DNA of 64,000 bases from Maribellus sp. YY47 (GTDB taxonomy: Bacteria > Bacteroidota > Bacteroidia > Bacteroidales > Prolixibacteraceae), in NCBI RefSeq assembly GCF_023111095.1, contig NZ_JALGYW010000002.1:62001-126000 (forward strand), written 5' to 3'. The notes below the pieces were generated by a model, which ran no database searches, was not told the origin of the DNA, and saw only the letters and a program-made list of their open reading frames with translations. Below are positions 1 to 9,627 of the stretch, piece after piece. How positions within the stretch are numbered: the stretch's first letter is position 1; each line of letters begins with the position of its first letter. Made by a program: the position numbers and the translations under genes.

Positions 1-32
1 CAGCACCCGGTTTTATTTCAATAACGATTCAA

Positions 33-1082
33 TTATTCTTTGGCAAATTCATCTGCCAAACGATTTATTTCTTCGTCGCTCATATTTTCAGATGCCACCA
101 CCAACCGATACTTAAATACGGTTGATTCTCCTTTCTTCAGAGAATAGTTCAATTCCTGTTTACCGTCAGAGAATATTTTTTGTCCCAGAGGATTTGCTGA
201 AAACAGACCGTAACCCCTCGCATGCCAGTAAGTCGGATAGCCAACATTAGCAGGATTATCGACGATCACCAGCGAAACATTTTCCCCGTTGATGGCTCCT
301 GAAAGTTTCATCCAGCGGCTTCGGGTCCCCCACACTTCTTCACCTTCCACTCCGTCGGAACTGTGATAATTACCGGTTATGTTGCTGTTATCCATGTTTT
401 CAACCCGGGTTACCACTCCATGCGAATCAACCAGTTCTGTCGGGCCATCCGATGGCAGTTCCAGTTCGCGTGCGACTCTTATCGCAAACATTCCTTCTTT
501 ATTATCATAAAAATGGACTTCGTCGGCAACAGCAGTTAAAGTGGTCGTCCGGTCAATAATCCGCACATCAGGAGAAGGCGCTAAAAAATCAAAACGGGTG
601 GATTCGTCCAACAGCACCTCGTTATCCGGAGACTTCCATTTTGCAGAAACTTCCAGCGCAGCTTTTCCGTCTCCACTTTCTGCTTTGTCAACCGACTGAT
701 GATAAATGGTTCCGTAACCACTTCGTTTTTCCTCCGGAATCGCGTCCGAGTTATTCCAGAAATCAAGCCCGTTCACATCGCCGTAATTTAACCACACCCC
801 CACATGATGCGGGTGATCGGCCCGGTCGCCGGCTTTTTCGGCCAGCGGAAAGCTGCGGGTAAGCATATTTCCGGCAGGTGACATTAGCGGCCAAAGCGTT
901 GGTTTCATTATGGTGTTCGGATAGATGTAGGAAGTAAATAACTTACCATCAATCGTCACTTCCACTTTTTGGTTCGCCTGATCAAGGTTGACATCGATCT
1001 TTTCCTTTTTTTCCTGGCATCCGTACATCACAGAAAAGTTTAAAAACAGGATCGCAAGTAGACTTATGCTTCGAATCTTCAT
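33..1082 (-). CDS. DUF6807 (PmoA-type) lipoprotein
   Basis: I recognise the DUF6807 family, often labelled 'PmoA family protein', from the HPHHVGVW segment (residues 90-97) followed by NGLDFWNN. The family is found in glycan-degradation loci of Bacteroidota and Planctomycetes; its biochemical role is not settled, and the methane-oxygenase name is misleading. The ATG at 1082 was chosen over a GTG at 1112 because it gives a clean lipoprotein leader with a lipobox cysteine at residue 22 (MYGC), implying a membrane-anchored periplasmic or surface protein of 349 aa. It lies 40 bp downstream of the Gfo/Idh/MocA oxidoreductase on the same strand, so the two are probably co-transcribed. Family call is good; function is unknown. 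Confidence 0.8.
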   Translation of the reverse strand: MKIRSISLLAILFLNFSVMYGCQEKKEKIDVNLDQANQKVEVTIDGKLFTSYIYPNTIMKPTLWPLMSPAGNMLTRSFPLAEKAGDRADHPHHVGVWLNYGDVNGLDFWNNSDAIPEEKRSGYGTIYHQSVDKAESGDGKAALEVSAKWKSPDNEVLLDESTRFDFLAPSPDVRIIDRTTTLTAVADEVHFYDNKEGMFAIRVARELELPSDGPTELVDSHGVVTRVENMDNSNITGNYHSSDGVEGEEVWGTRSRWMKLSGAINGENVSLVIVDNPANVGYPTYWHARGYGLFSANPLGQKIFSDGKQELNYSLKKGESTVFKYRLVVASENMSDEEINRLADEFAKE

Positions 1083-1122
1083 AATATACAATTTACACGG
1101 TTGAGTAATCACCTTCTTTCAT

Positions 1123-2460
1123 CTAAACGTTTTCAGGCACAACATAAGGTGCTCTGTAATTTCGTTTCAGCATTAAATCGGCTTCCGGATCGTTAACAAA
1201 ACGCTCGGCCTCCGGATTAAATGTGAGCACACGTCCGGTGCGGTAAGCAATATTTCCAAGGTGCGCCAGCGCTGACGACAGGTGCGCCGACTCAACCGGA
1301 CCGTTCAAAACAGAACTATCCTGTTTACGAACGGCGTCGATAAAATTCGCAAAATGCCCGTCGGTACCACTGTCTCCCCTTGCCATCCCCGATGCCTGCA
1401 TTTGTCCGTCACTTCCCGATTTTCCGGGTTCTCTATTCTGCCCCAAATAGGTCTTATATTCATTATAGCCATCGATCACCAAAATACCCTTGTCGCCGTA
1501 GAAAATATTTCCCACCGTAACACCATCCTCGGTATTGGTACACCATGGTCTTACTTCAAACTGGATGATCTTGTCCTCATCCGGGTAGTGATAAACTGAG
1601 GTCAACACTTCGGGTGTTTCTTTGCAGTCGTTCCACAGAAATTTTCCGCCCATGGAAGTAATTTTGCTTGGCAAACCTACATCGAGTCCCCACATGCACA
1701 TATCGGTTTCGTGGATTCCCTGGTTGCCCACGTCGCCATTGCCGTAATCCCAGTGCCAGTGCCAGTTGTAGTGAACAAGGTTTTCGGTGAACGGCCGCAT
1801 AGGTGCCGGACCTGTCCACAAATCATAATCCACTCCTGCAGGAACCGGAGAAAAGCCTTTATCGCCAATATCGCCACGCCAGCGAAATACCAGACCGCGA
1901 GCCATGTACACGCGGCCAATATAGCCGTCTCTCATTAACTGAACTGCTTCCTGAATAGCAGGAGAACTCCTTAACTGCACACCGTGCTGAACAATGCGGT
2001 TGTATTTTCGGGCAGCTTCCACCATTTTGCGTCCTTCCCAAACATTGTGTGATCCTGGCTTTTCAACATATGCATCTTTCCCTGCCTGACAGGCCCAAAT
2101 CACCGCCAGCGAATGCCAGTGGTTCGGAGTTGCAATACTGATCACATCAATATCCTTGTCATCCATCACATGACGAAGGTCCTGGATGGTTTTTACCTCT
2201 TTCCCGTATTTTTCTTTAAAGTCTTTTGCCTTTTTTCCGGCAACATTTAAATCGGGATCACACAAAGTGGTTACCTGAACATTCGGCTGGTTCATAAAAG
2301 CCGAAATATGACTTCCGCCTCTTCCGTGAACTCCCAAAACCGCAGCATTTATGCGGTCGTTGGCCCCAAATACATTTGCTGACAATACAGTGGGAGCCAC
2401 AATCGCTCCTGCTCCCGTAACTGCACTTTTCTTAAGAAAGTCTCTTCTTGTTGGTTTCAT
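1123..2460 (-). CDS. Gfo/Idh/MocA-family oxidoreductase, Tat-exported
   Basis: NAD(P)-dependent sugar or inositol dehydrogenase-like protein of 445 aa. The N-terminus carries a twin-arginine leader (TRRDFLKKSA, residues 4-13) and a hydrophobic stretch, so it is likely exported already folded with its cofactor. A Rossmann core begins near residue 38 with a glycine-rich turn (GVHGRGG, 43-49). TPNHWH (111-116) and the EKP motif at 133-135 are typical of this family. The substrate cannot be read from sequence; secreted members in Bacteroidota often sit beside glycoside hydrolases and may act as NAD-retaining oxidoreductases or hydrolases. First gene of a two-gene minus-strand unit with the DUF6807 lipoprotein. 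Confidence 0.88.
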   Translation of the reverse strand: MKPTRRDFLKKSAVTGAGAIVAPTVLSANVFGANDRINAAVLGVHGRGGSHISAFMNQPNVQVTTLCDPDLNVAGKKAKDFKEKYGKEVKTIQDLRHVMDDKDIDVISIATPNHWHSLAVIWACQAGKDAYVEKPGSHNVWEGRKMVEAARKYNRIVQHGVQLRSSPAIQEAVQLMRDGYIGRVYMARGLVFRWRGDIGDKGFSPVPAGVDYDLWTGPAPMRPFTENLVHYNWHWHWDYGNGDVGNQGIHETDMCMWGLDVGLPSKITSMGGKFLWNDCKETPEVLTSVYHYPDEDKIIQFEVRPWCTNTEDGVTVGNIFYGDKGILVIDGYNEYKTYLGQNREPGKSGSDGQMQASGMARGDSGTDGHFANFIDAVRKQDSSVLNGPVESAHLSSALAHLGNIAYRTGRVLTFNPEAERFVNDPEADLMLKRNYRAPYVVPENV

Positions 2461-3294
2461 ATTAATAATATTGTTTAGCTATAGTTATTGATTTTGTCTG
2501 CTTTGTTTTTTTGTACTGACCAAGATAAAACCGTTTGCACGGAATTACTTCGTTAATATTGAACTTTACCTATGGAATTTTAGCACCCAAGAAAAAACGC
2601 CCCAAAAACCGATAAAATTTACTTACAGCACACGCCTGCAATAAGCCCCTATCAACAAGCAAGTAATTTACTTATAAAACCAGAAAATCCAAAACAAATG
2701 CTGTAAAGCAGATGCTGCAAGATCAGGATACACTTCATACCCTAAGGCAAAATTCCATAATAAAAATATTCGTGCCCCGCGAACCTTAACTCTGAGAGTA
2801 AAGCTCTGAGGGAACCGTTTTGTGAATAAACGCCCCGGAGATATGAGACATGACCAGATTGAATTTCATCTGTTCCCTTTTCGCTAATTTCTGCCTCATA
2901 ATTTCCATGTACATCGCCAGAAGCAGTATTTTCTGTACAACGTTTGTTCGATTCCTCATAGAAAGCCCTTTGTTTTGATATTGCAACGTTGATATTATTT
3001 TAACACATACCAACCCTGTTACGGGTACTATTTTGATATATCGACGCAATATTCCATGTAAATCATCCAAATTTCCATTGGTTTTTTACTCTCCGCCTTC
3101 TTAAATTTGAGAAGAACAGATTCAGAATGACGAAAATTAACGGAATAAGGGAGACAGATACGCTACTTTGGGAACTATCAGTACAATTTCTTAACTTGAA
3201 TAAATGACTTGCAGGTTTTTATTGCATGCAACTACAATTTAACACAATATATCTATACTCATTTGAATTCATTACTCAACCTAACTTGTTCAAT
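2461..3294. other. 834-bp divergent intergenic region
   Basis: AT-rich spacer between the divergently transcribed oxidoreductase (minus) and PKD/SusC cluster (plus); it must hold promoters for both. I found no convincing Bacteroidota TTTG / TAnnTTTG promoter pair. Possible signals are the 9-bp palindrome AAACCGTTT at 2528-2536 and a repeated ATTTACTTA motif in 2600-2680. A minus-strand reading frame of 94 codons (2786-3070) has no recognisable domain, an unlikely composition and no clear leader, so I do not call it a gene. Confidence 0.5.
2528..2536. promoter_or_regulatory. candidate operator, AAACCGTTT palindrome
   Basis: Odd-length palindrome (AAAC-C-GTTT) 68 bp upstream of the oxidoreductase start. 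The same 9-mer occurs at 25341-25349 in the divergent GH2/GH92 spacer. Size and symmetry resemble LacI-family half-site pairs, but no LacI regulator is in the window, and a copy also occurs by chance inside the GH92 coding region. Confidence 0.2.
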
Positions 3295-4245
3295 ATGAAA
3301 AATTTACTTCGAATTTATTTTTTAATCGGGACAATTGGAGTACTCTTACTACCATCCTGCTCTGATGATGACGAAAAACCGGTCTTTCCGCTTTCTGCGT
3401 CCATTTTTCAAAGTGTTGACGGAAAGCAGGTCGCTTTCACCGCATTAACACACAACGCTGTAAGCTGGCAGTGGGATTTTGGCAACGGGGAAACCAGTAC
3501 CGAACAAAATCCGGTTTATGTGTATCCTGAAGGCGGTTATTATATCGCTACCTTAACTGCTAAAGACAAAGACGGTAACACGGCAAGCGATGAAGTGAAA
3601 CTGGCCATATCGCTTACACCCTACGCTTTGCTTACCGGAGATCATACTGCTGACGGCTACGATGGCAAAACATGGAAACTGACTTCAAGCCACGTTGCAG
3701 CCGGCGATTATCTGGCGATTGCCGATGCAGCACTGTCGGTAGTAAGCGGAACGCCAAAACCACTCCCCGACGGAATTTTCAACACCGAATTTGGAATGGG
3801 AGATATCTACAAAGACGAATTCACCTTTTACTATGACGGATCCTACAAACACGATGTTAAAGCTGACGGGGCAACCTTTGGCGGAATTGTTTACCAGTTT
3901 GTTATGAATGGCGGGGCCGACATTATCAATGCCAACGGAAAGGATTACGGTTTATGCATCGCAAAATACACTCCTCAAAACGGAGCAACCTTCACATTCA
4001 CCGAGAATGAAAATCTTACTATTCCATCGGTATACGGAGCAGCAGGCACAATTACCTACAGCAATGTAAGCACACTCGATTTTTCGGGAAATGAGTTTAT
4101 TGGATTCAGAGACTACCAAAGAAAAGTGATTGTTACCAAAATTACCGATTCCTCGTTGCAGGTTGCAATGTTTATGGCAGCTTCACCCGACTATTTCCCG
4201 GCCAATACAAATGCCCTCATTTTAAGTTTCGAAGTAGTAGAATAA
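3295..4245 (+). CDS. PKD-domain lipoprotein, SusE/F-position glycan-binding candidate
   Basis: A 316-aa lipoprotein. The ATG at 3295 gives a leader ending in a lipobox (LLLPSC, Cys22) followed by acidic residues (SDDDE), a pattern associated with surface-exposed lipoproteins in Bacteroidota. An upstream in-frame start at 3226 would bury that leader. A PKD/Ig-like domain spans roughly residues 35-107, with the typical WDFGNG at 60-65. The remaining ~200 residues are probably a beta-sandwich I cannot assign. It is 15 bp upstream of SusC, so it likely shares its transcript; PKD lipoproteins in this setting usually bind glycan at the cell surface. The placement ahead of SusC rather than after SusD is slightly unusual. 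Confidence 0.8.
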   Translation: MKNLLRIYFLIGTIGVLLLPSCSDDDEKPVFPLSASIFQSVDGKQVAFTALTHNAVSWQWDFGNGETSTEQNPVYVYPEGGYYIATLTAKDKDGNTASDEVKLAISLTPYALLTGDHTADGYDGKTWKLTSSHVAAGDYLAIADAALSVVSGTPKPLPDGIFNTEFGMGDIYKDEFTFYYDGSYKHDVKADGATFGGIVYQFVMNGGADIINANGKDYGLCIAKYTPQNGATFTFTENENLTIPSVYGAAGTITYSNVSTLDFSGNEFIGFRDYQRKVIVTKITDSSLQVAMFMAASPDYFPANTNALILSFEVVE

Positions 4246-4260
4246 ACTAACACAATTCAC

Positions 4261-7200
4261 ATGAAATACGCTAAAATAAAATACATTACGGGAATAATGT
4301 TTCCCGCAATTTTCATGCTTGCACTGGTATTTTGCTTTCAGCATAAATCGTTCGCGGCAAATGAGCCAGGCGCTGCCTCCTTCGACCAGCAAACCATCAA
4401 AGTAAGTGGTACGGTTAAAGCAGCATCCGACGGAACAGCACTTCCAGGTGTTAGTATCATTGTAAAAGGAACAGCTTTGGGAACGGTTACCGATGCAGAA
4501 GGAAACTATACCATTGATGTGGCAAACAACGCAACACTCGTCTTTTCGTTTATCGGATTCAAAGTGCAGGAAGTTGCAGTGGCAGGCCAAAGCACGCTCA
4601 ACATTGTGATGGAAGAAAGTGTGGAAGCCATTGATGAAGTGGTGGTCACTGCCCTGGGAATCAAGCGCGAAGAAAAATCGCTGGGTTATTCGGTGAGCAG
4701 GGTGCAAGGTCCGGAATTTACACGCGTTGCTCAGGAAAACTTCCTGAACTCCATGTCGGGAAAGATTGCAGGTGTAACCATCAACCAAACCGGAGGCCCC
4801 GGTTCTACCACCAGTATCATTATTCGTGGTGCGAAATCGCTGAGTAACGATAACCAACCGTTGTATGTTGTCGACGGAGTGCCTATGTCGAGCGGCCTTA
4901 ACAATGTGGGAGGCTTTGGTTCGGGCAACCCGGTGGATTACGGGAATTCCATCTCCGATCTTGACCCCGAAAGCATTGAGAGTGTATCTGTTTTGAAAGG
5001 CCCAAGCGCCACAGCGCTTTACGGTTCGAGGGCCGGTAACGGTGTTATTATTGTTACCACCAAAAAAGCAAGCGGTGAGGGCATGAAAATATCGGTTACA
5101 TCCAATACCAACTTTGATATCCCTTCCCGTTTCCTGAATGTGCAAAAACAATTTGCCACCGGTTACTTTTCATACCGTCCCGAGGATGTTGGCGGAGGCT
5201 ACCTTCCTCCTGTTCTTGATCAAACCGGAATTGGACCGGAATTAGACAAGGGTTACTGGGCCGTGCAATGGAACTCGCCCCGCGATGCAAACGGTGTACA
5301 GGTTCCGACAGAACTTGTTTCGTATAAAGACAACGTTAAGAACTTCCTGAACGACTATGCTTATACAACCACCAACGGAATTTCTATCTCCAGCACATCG
5401 AAAGCGATAAACTACCGCCTCGGATACACCAATATGACACACGCAGGCCTGATCCCGAATTCGGATCTTAAACGCAATAATTTGTCGTTGTCGGCATCCT
5501 CAAAAGTCAAAGAAAACCTTACTGTCAGCACCGATATTAATTTTGTAAACAGTTTTGCTGATAACCGGCCTGCCAGTAACCGCGGAGCCAATCCCTTGCA
5601 ATGGGCTTATTTTACTCCTCCGTACATTGACATTATGGAATTACGGGATTACAACCTGGGCCAGGGAAACACGATCAAAAAAGTAGTTGAAGACAGTGAA
5701 AACCCATGGATGCTGGCTTACGACATCAACAATAGTTTTAACCGCTACCAGTTGTTTGGTAACGTAATGGCAACCTGGGAGATATCGCCCAAATTCAGCC
5801 TTATGGGCCGGATGACGCTGAACAAATCGGACGAGGTACGTGAAACTAAAATCGGACTGGGTTATTCTGATGAACCCAACAACGGGGCTTATGGTATTTC
5901 CACACACAATAATCTTGAACGCAATATCGACGGACTTTTCTCGTACAAAGACCACTCCGGGGATTTTTCCTGGAACCTTTCAATGGGAGGCAACACGCGT
6001 TATGCCAAAGGATCCAGCGTGAGCAACTCATCCAAGAACAGCTCAGGATTAACAATTCCGAATCTGTTTACACTCAGCAATATTCCCACAGCGAATCTAA
6101 ACTACAGTTCATCCAAATACGAATTGGGTGTCAACAGTTTTTACGGTATGGCGAACCTGGGTTGGAAAGAAACCATTTTCCTGGATTTAACTGCGCGCAA
6201 CGATTGGTCGAGCACCTTGCCCAAAGCCAACCGGTCTTACTTTTACCCGTCGGCTTCGCTTAGTATTTTGTTGAACGAAATGGTGAACCTGGGCAACGCC
6301 GTGGATTTGCTCAAACTTCGTGGAGGCGTGGCACAAACCGGTAACGATACTTCGCCCTATCAACTGTTGCAAACCTACGGAAATTACGAGCAATGGGACG
6401 ATGCCGTTCGTCTGTATAAACCCGGCTCGCTGCTCAATCCCAATCTGAAACCGGAGATACAGGTTTCTCAGGAATACGGACTTGAAGCCAGACTTTGGAA
6501 AAACCGGTTGAGGTTTGAGGGAACGTATTACACACTCGATAACAAAGACATGATCTTCAATGTATCACTTCCTACTTCAACAGGGTTCAGCGGAACCATC
6601 ATTAACGCGGGACTGGTACAGAGCAAAGGCGTTGAATTGATGCTGGGGGGTACCCCCGTCAAATCAGGAGACTGGTCGCTGGATTTGAACCTGAACTTCA
6701 CCAAAAACGTAACCAGGATCATTGAATTGGCAGATGGAATCCCCTTTGTAACCCTGTGGGATCAGGCACGTGTGCGCAGCGTGGGTTATGCCAAAGGCCA
6801 GGTTGTAGCTACAGACCAGTTTGGAAACCAGGAAATAAGCGACGGTGTGGTCGGCAACCTTTATGCGCGCAAGGTAAATCGTGTAACCGACAAAAACTCG
6901 CCGTACTATATGTATCCTTTGCTTCCCGATGCTGCCACTGACACCGAATGGGAAGCTGCTTCCACTTACTCCAAAATCGGAAATGTAAATCCGGATTTTA
7001 TTATGGGACTGCAAACTACGTTAAGCTGGAAAAACTTCTCGCTCAATATGACTTTCGACTGGCGACATGGCGGACAGTACGTCTCGCAAACCTACCGTTA
7101 TTTAACCGAAGACATGGCTACCAATCACTGGCTTGAAAACCTGGTCTATCCTGGCGCGTATGATCCAAATAATCCGGGCCCCAGCGAGGAGCTTCGCGAC

Positions 7201-7722
7201 TGGGTAGTAGCCAATGCCGACAAACTGATATACGCCGACCGTTTATATCCGGTGGGTGGCCCAACACCTGAATATGGTGGATTTCCCGAACAATGGAGCG
7301 GTACAAAAGTATATGATGGAACTTTTGCTCCGGGTGTTATCGGGACCTACGATGAAAACGGAAACTTTATCCTGGAACGTGAAAATCTCGGAAACCCGGG
7401 CACAACATTTCTTCCCTATTCGGTAAGCTATCCATGGGATATCGGCGAAGCCAATGTGTTCGATGCCGATTACATCAAACTCAGGGAGATTTCGTTGAGT
7501 TACAGCATTCCCCGCAGCATTGTTCAGAAATTGAACATGGGAGAAATTAATGTTTCGGTTTACAGCCGTAATATCATTTTCTGGACAAAAGATTCCGGTT
7601 TCGGGATTGACCCGGAAAGAGCTTATCAGCCGGATAACGGAAAGCTGTTGCAAGGACTTGAACGTTACAATGTAAATCCATGGGTAATTCCTGTCGGATT
7701 TAAAATCGGCTTTACACTTTAA
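4261..7722 (+). CDS. SusC/RagA-family TonB-dependent outer-membrane transporter
   Basis: A 1153-aa SusC-like protein that imports oligosaccharides across the outer membrane using TonB energy, in complex with the SusD encoded next. After the signal sequence there is a carboxypeptidase-regulatory-like domain at about residues 46-118 (VSGTVKAASDGTALPGVSI...), a TonB-box-like EVVVTALG at 126-133, a plug domain at about 140-270 (including LYGSRAGNGVIIVTTKK near 254-270), then a long beta-barrel ending in an aromatic-rich C-terminus (FKIGFTL). Length and domain order are normal for the family. Gaps are 15 bp to the PKD gene and 40 bp to SusD. Specificity cannot be read from sequence. Confidence 0.96.
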   Translation: MKYAKIKYITGIMFPAIFMLALVFCFQHKSFAANEPGAASFDQQTIKVSGTVKAASDGTALPGVSIIVKGTALGTVTDAEGNYTIDVANNATLVFSFIGFKVQEVAVAGQSTLNIVMEESVEAIDEVVVTALGIKREEKSLGYSVSRVQGPEFTRVAQENFLNSMSGKIAGVTINQTGGPGSTTSIIIRGAKSLSNDNQPLYVVDGVPMSSGLNNVGGFGSGNPVDYGNSISDLDPESIESVSVLKGPSATALYGSRAGNGVIIVTTKKASGEGMKISVTSNTNFDIPSRFLNVQKQFATGYFSYRPEDVGGGYLPPVLDQTGIGPELDKGYWAVQWNSPRDANGVQVPTELVSYKDNVKNFLNDYAYTTTNGISISSTSKAINYRLGYTNMTHAGLIPNSDLKRNNLSLSASSKVKENLTVSTDINFVNSFADNRPASNRGANPLQWAYFTPPYIDIMELRDYNLGQGNTIKKVVEDSENPWMLAYDINNSFNRYQLFGNVMATWEISPKFSLMGRMTLNKSDEVRETKIGLGYSDEPNNGAYGISTHNNLERNIDGLFSYKDHSGDFSWNLSMGGNTRYAKGSSVSNSSKNSSGLTIPNLFTLSNIPTANLNYSSSKYELGVNSFYGMANLGWKETIFLDLTARNDWSSTLPKANRSYFYPSASLSILLNEMVNLGNAVDLLKLRGGVAQTGNDTSPYQLLQTYGNYEQWDDAVRLYKPGSLLNPNLKPEIQVSQEYGLEARLWKNRLRFEGTYYTLDNKDMIFNVSLPTSTGFSGTIINAGLVQSKGVELMLGGTPVKSGDWSLDLNLNFTKNVTRIIELADGIPFVTLWDQARVRSVGYAKGQVVATDQFGNQEISDGVVGNLYARKVNRVTDKNSPYYMYPLLPDAATDTEWEAASTYSKIGNVNPDFIMGLQTTLSWKNFSLNMTFDWRHGGQYVSQTYRYLTEDMATNHWLENLVYPGAYDPNNPGPSEELRDWVVANADKLIYADRLYPVGGPTPEYGGFPEQWSGTKVYDGTFAPGVIGTYDENGNFILERENLGNPGTTFLPYSVSYPWDIGEANVFDADYIKLREISLSYSIPRSIVQKLNMGEINVSVYSRNIIFWTKDSGFGIDPERAYQPDNGKLLQGLERYNVNPWVIPVGFKIGFTL

Positions 7723-7762
7723 CTGAAACACGTTACCATCAACGGAATTAAAATTTACGCAT

Positions 7763-9430
7763 ATGAAAAAGTTCAATATAAAATTTATCACAGTTTCGCT
7801 GATTATGTTGCTGGCTTTTGGCGCCTGCCATAATTTAGACGACCTGAATATAAATCCCAACAATCCTGATCCTGAAGTCACGGATCTCAACCTGCTTATG
7901 CCGACCATCATCATCAACTTAGGACAAAACATCGTTGGCCTGGGTATTGGAGATATTGCCGGCGTTATGCAACACACCCAAAAAACAGGCTGGTCGAGTG
8001 GACACAACGATTACGACTGGAATAATCCGGGTCAGTCGTGGGGCGGTTATTATGACATTCTTCGAAATGCAGATGAATTCTACAACAAAGCAGTAAAAGA
8101 AGAGCTGGAATTTCACCAGGGAGTTGGTCTGATTTTGAAAGCCTACACTTTCGGACTAATTGCCGACCTCTGGGGAGACGCACCTTTTTCGGAAGCTTTA
8201 AAGGCAGAACAGGGCCCCGACTTTTACAAACCTGTTTTTGATTCTCAGCAGGATATTTACCACGGTATTCTTGCCTATCTCGAAGAAGCCAACACACTCT
8301 TGTCTAAAAACAGCGACGAGTACACCAACATTAACTCGTCTCAGGATGTGCTTTATGAAGGCGATGTGACCAAATGGAGAAAATTTGCCAACTCGCTGGC
8401 ACTACGTTACTACATGAGATTACAGGCAAAAGAACCATCTGTTGCCCAGGAAGGAATCAGTAAAATCACTGGTGATCCTGCCAAGTACCCAGTTATCACG
8501 CTTGCCTCCGAAGAAGCCAATGTGGCCTATTCAGGATCATCTCCGGGGACATCGTGGCCCATCAACATGGTATTTAACATCGATCCGCTGGGAGAATACA
8601 TGCGTCGAAAACCCTGCGCTACTTTAGTGGAAACGCTCCAGGCTTTGGACGATCCGCGCTTGGGAGTCTGGGCCGACAAGGTAGAAATTCCACTGGTATT
8701 GGTCACCGGTACCGGAGTAGACCGAATAGTGGATGGGAAACGGGAAATCTCGAAAGATGTGGAACAAGCCTTTTTGGACAAATGGGAAGGAGAAGATAAT
8801 CTTTATGTCGATTACGATCAGGAATATGTGGGAATCCCGGTTCAAACTTTTTCGGCACAGGCTTATAATTTAACGCCCAACTATACCCAACAGGCTGCTT
8901 ACAACCCGCATGTTTCGCAACTAAACGAAATGTACAAGGAAACCAGCGGCCCACTGTTGCAAATGCGACTGCTTTCGGCTGCCGAAGTAAATTTCATTTT
9001 GGCCGAAGCTGCCCTCTACAACTGGGCGTCGGGAAGCCCGGAAACTTACTATGCCAATGGCATCGAAGAATCATTTAATGCATGGGGAGTAGCTGACCAG
9101 TTTGATGCTTATATCGGAGACGCCGGCTACAACGGACTGGAAAGTATCATTCAGCAAAAATGGATCGCCAGCTGGACGGCCGCTGCCGAAGCCTGGTTCG
9201 ATTACCGCAGAACGGGCTTGCCCGATCTGCAAACCGGACCATCGGCACGAAGGGAGAAATTACCGCTTCGCTTCTATTACAACATTAACGAAGACCTTTC
9301 CACCAACACGGCAAATGCTGAAGCAGCTGTCGCGAAACTGGAACCGACTCAATACAAAGGTAGCGACCAGACCAACAACAGCGCCTGGTCAAAGTTCTGG
9401 TTGCTACAGGGAACTACAAAACCATATTAA
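7763..9430 (+). CDS. SusD/RagB-family glycan-binding lipoprotein
   Basis: A 555-aa surface lipoprotein, partner lid of the upstream SusC transporter. A lipobox (FGAC, Cys22) is followed by the usual N-terminal NLDDLNINPNNP segment, and the body matches the SusD-like family with alpha-helical TPR-like repeats. LSAAEVNFILAEAALY near residue 410 is a recurrent SusD motif. The later QQKWIASW...EAWFDYRRTG segment is also characteristic of the SusD_2-type branch. It probably captures the target oligosaccharide at the cell surface. It is the last gene before the inverted-repeat element at 9455-9604. Confidence 0.94.
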   Translation: MKKFNIKFITVSLIMLLAFGACHNLDDLNINPNNPDPEVTDLNLLMPTIIINLGQNIVGLGIGDIAGVMQHTQKTGWSSGHNDYDWNNPGQSWGGYYDILRNADEFYNKAVKEELEFHQGVGLILKAYTFGLIADLWGDAPFSEALKAEQGPDFYKPVFDSQQDIYHGILAYLEEANTLLSKNSDEYTNINSSQDVLYEGDVTKWRKFANSLALRYYMRLQAKEPSVAQEGISKITGDPAKYPVITLASEEANVAYSGSSPGTSWPINMVFNIDPLGEYMRRKPCATLVETLQALDDPRLGVWADKVEIPLVLVTGTGVDRIVDGKREISKDVEQAFLDKWEGEDNLYVDYDQEYVGIPVQTFSAQAYNLTPNYTQQAAYNPHVSQLNEMYKETSGPLLQMRLLSAAEVNFILAEAALYNWASGSPETYYANGIEESFNAWGVADQFDAYIGDAGYNGLESIIQQKWIASWTAAAEAWFDYRRTGLPDLQTGPSARREKLPLRFYYNINEDLSTNTANAEAAVAKLEPTQYKGSDQTNNSAWSKFWLLQGTTKPY

Positions 9431-9454
9431 AAACATTCGTAATAAAACAACAAG

Positions 9455-9604
9455 GAGGGTGTCCCAAAAGTATAGTTCACGCAAAGTCCGCCAAGTTTTA
9501 CCCAGAGAGCGCAAAAACAGAAACTGACAATGTACACTCTGCGAGCTTTGCGCTTCTTTTGCCTCTTTGCGAGAACCTGATTTTTCCAACTTTGCGACAC
9601 CCTC
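9455..9604. repeat. 150-bp inverted-repeat element (MITE/REP-like)
   Basis: Bounded by near-perfect inverted ends: GAGGGTGTCCCAAA at 9455-9468 and its counterpart ending GACACCCTC at 9596-9604 (reverse complement GAGGGTGTCGCAAA). The interior is also imperfectly self-complementary, with CGCAAAG-type motifs in both arms (about 9480-9516 and 9545-9576). It has no coding content. It lies between SusD and the hydrolase at 9628, where it could fold in RNA and separate expression of the two. No transposase is present. No second complete copy was seen in this window. Confidence 0.65.
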
Positions 9605-9627
9605 TTTCTTTTGAAAGGAAAACAGTC

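Noticed and set aside
2786-3070. 94-codon minus-strand ORF in the left intergenic region
   Set aside because: No recognisable domain, no clear start context, AT-rich chance frame possible; not strong enough to call.
4222-5151. 309-codon minus-strand open frame opposite SusC
   Set aside because: Antisense to a clear SusC coding region; Cys/His-rich translation without domains, typical of a shadow frame.
7243-8007. 254-codon minus-strand frame across the SusC/SusD junction
   Set aside because: Antisense to both genes and unlike any known family.
9559-9627. N-terminal extension of the PqaA-like protein
   Set aside because: The extra codons come from the inverted-repeat element; the ATG at 9628 gives a proper signal peptide.
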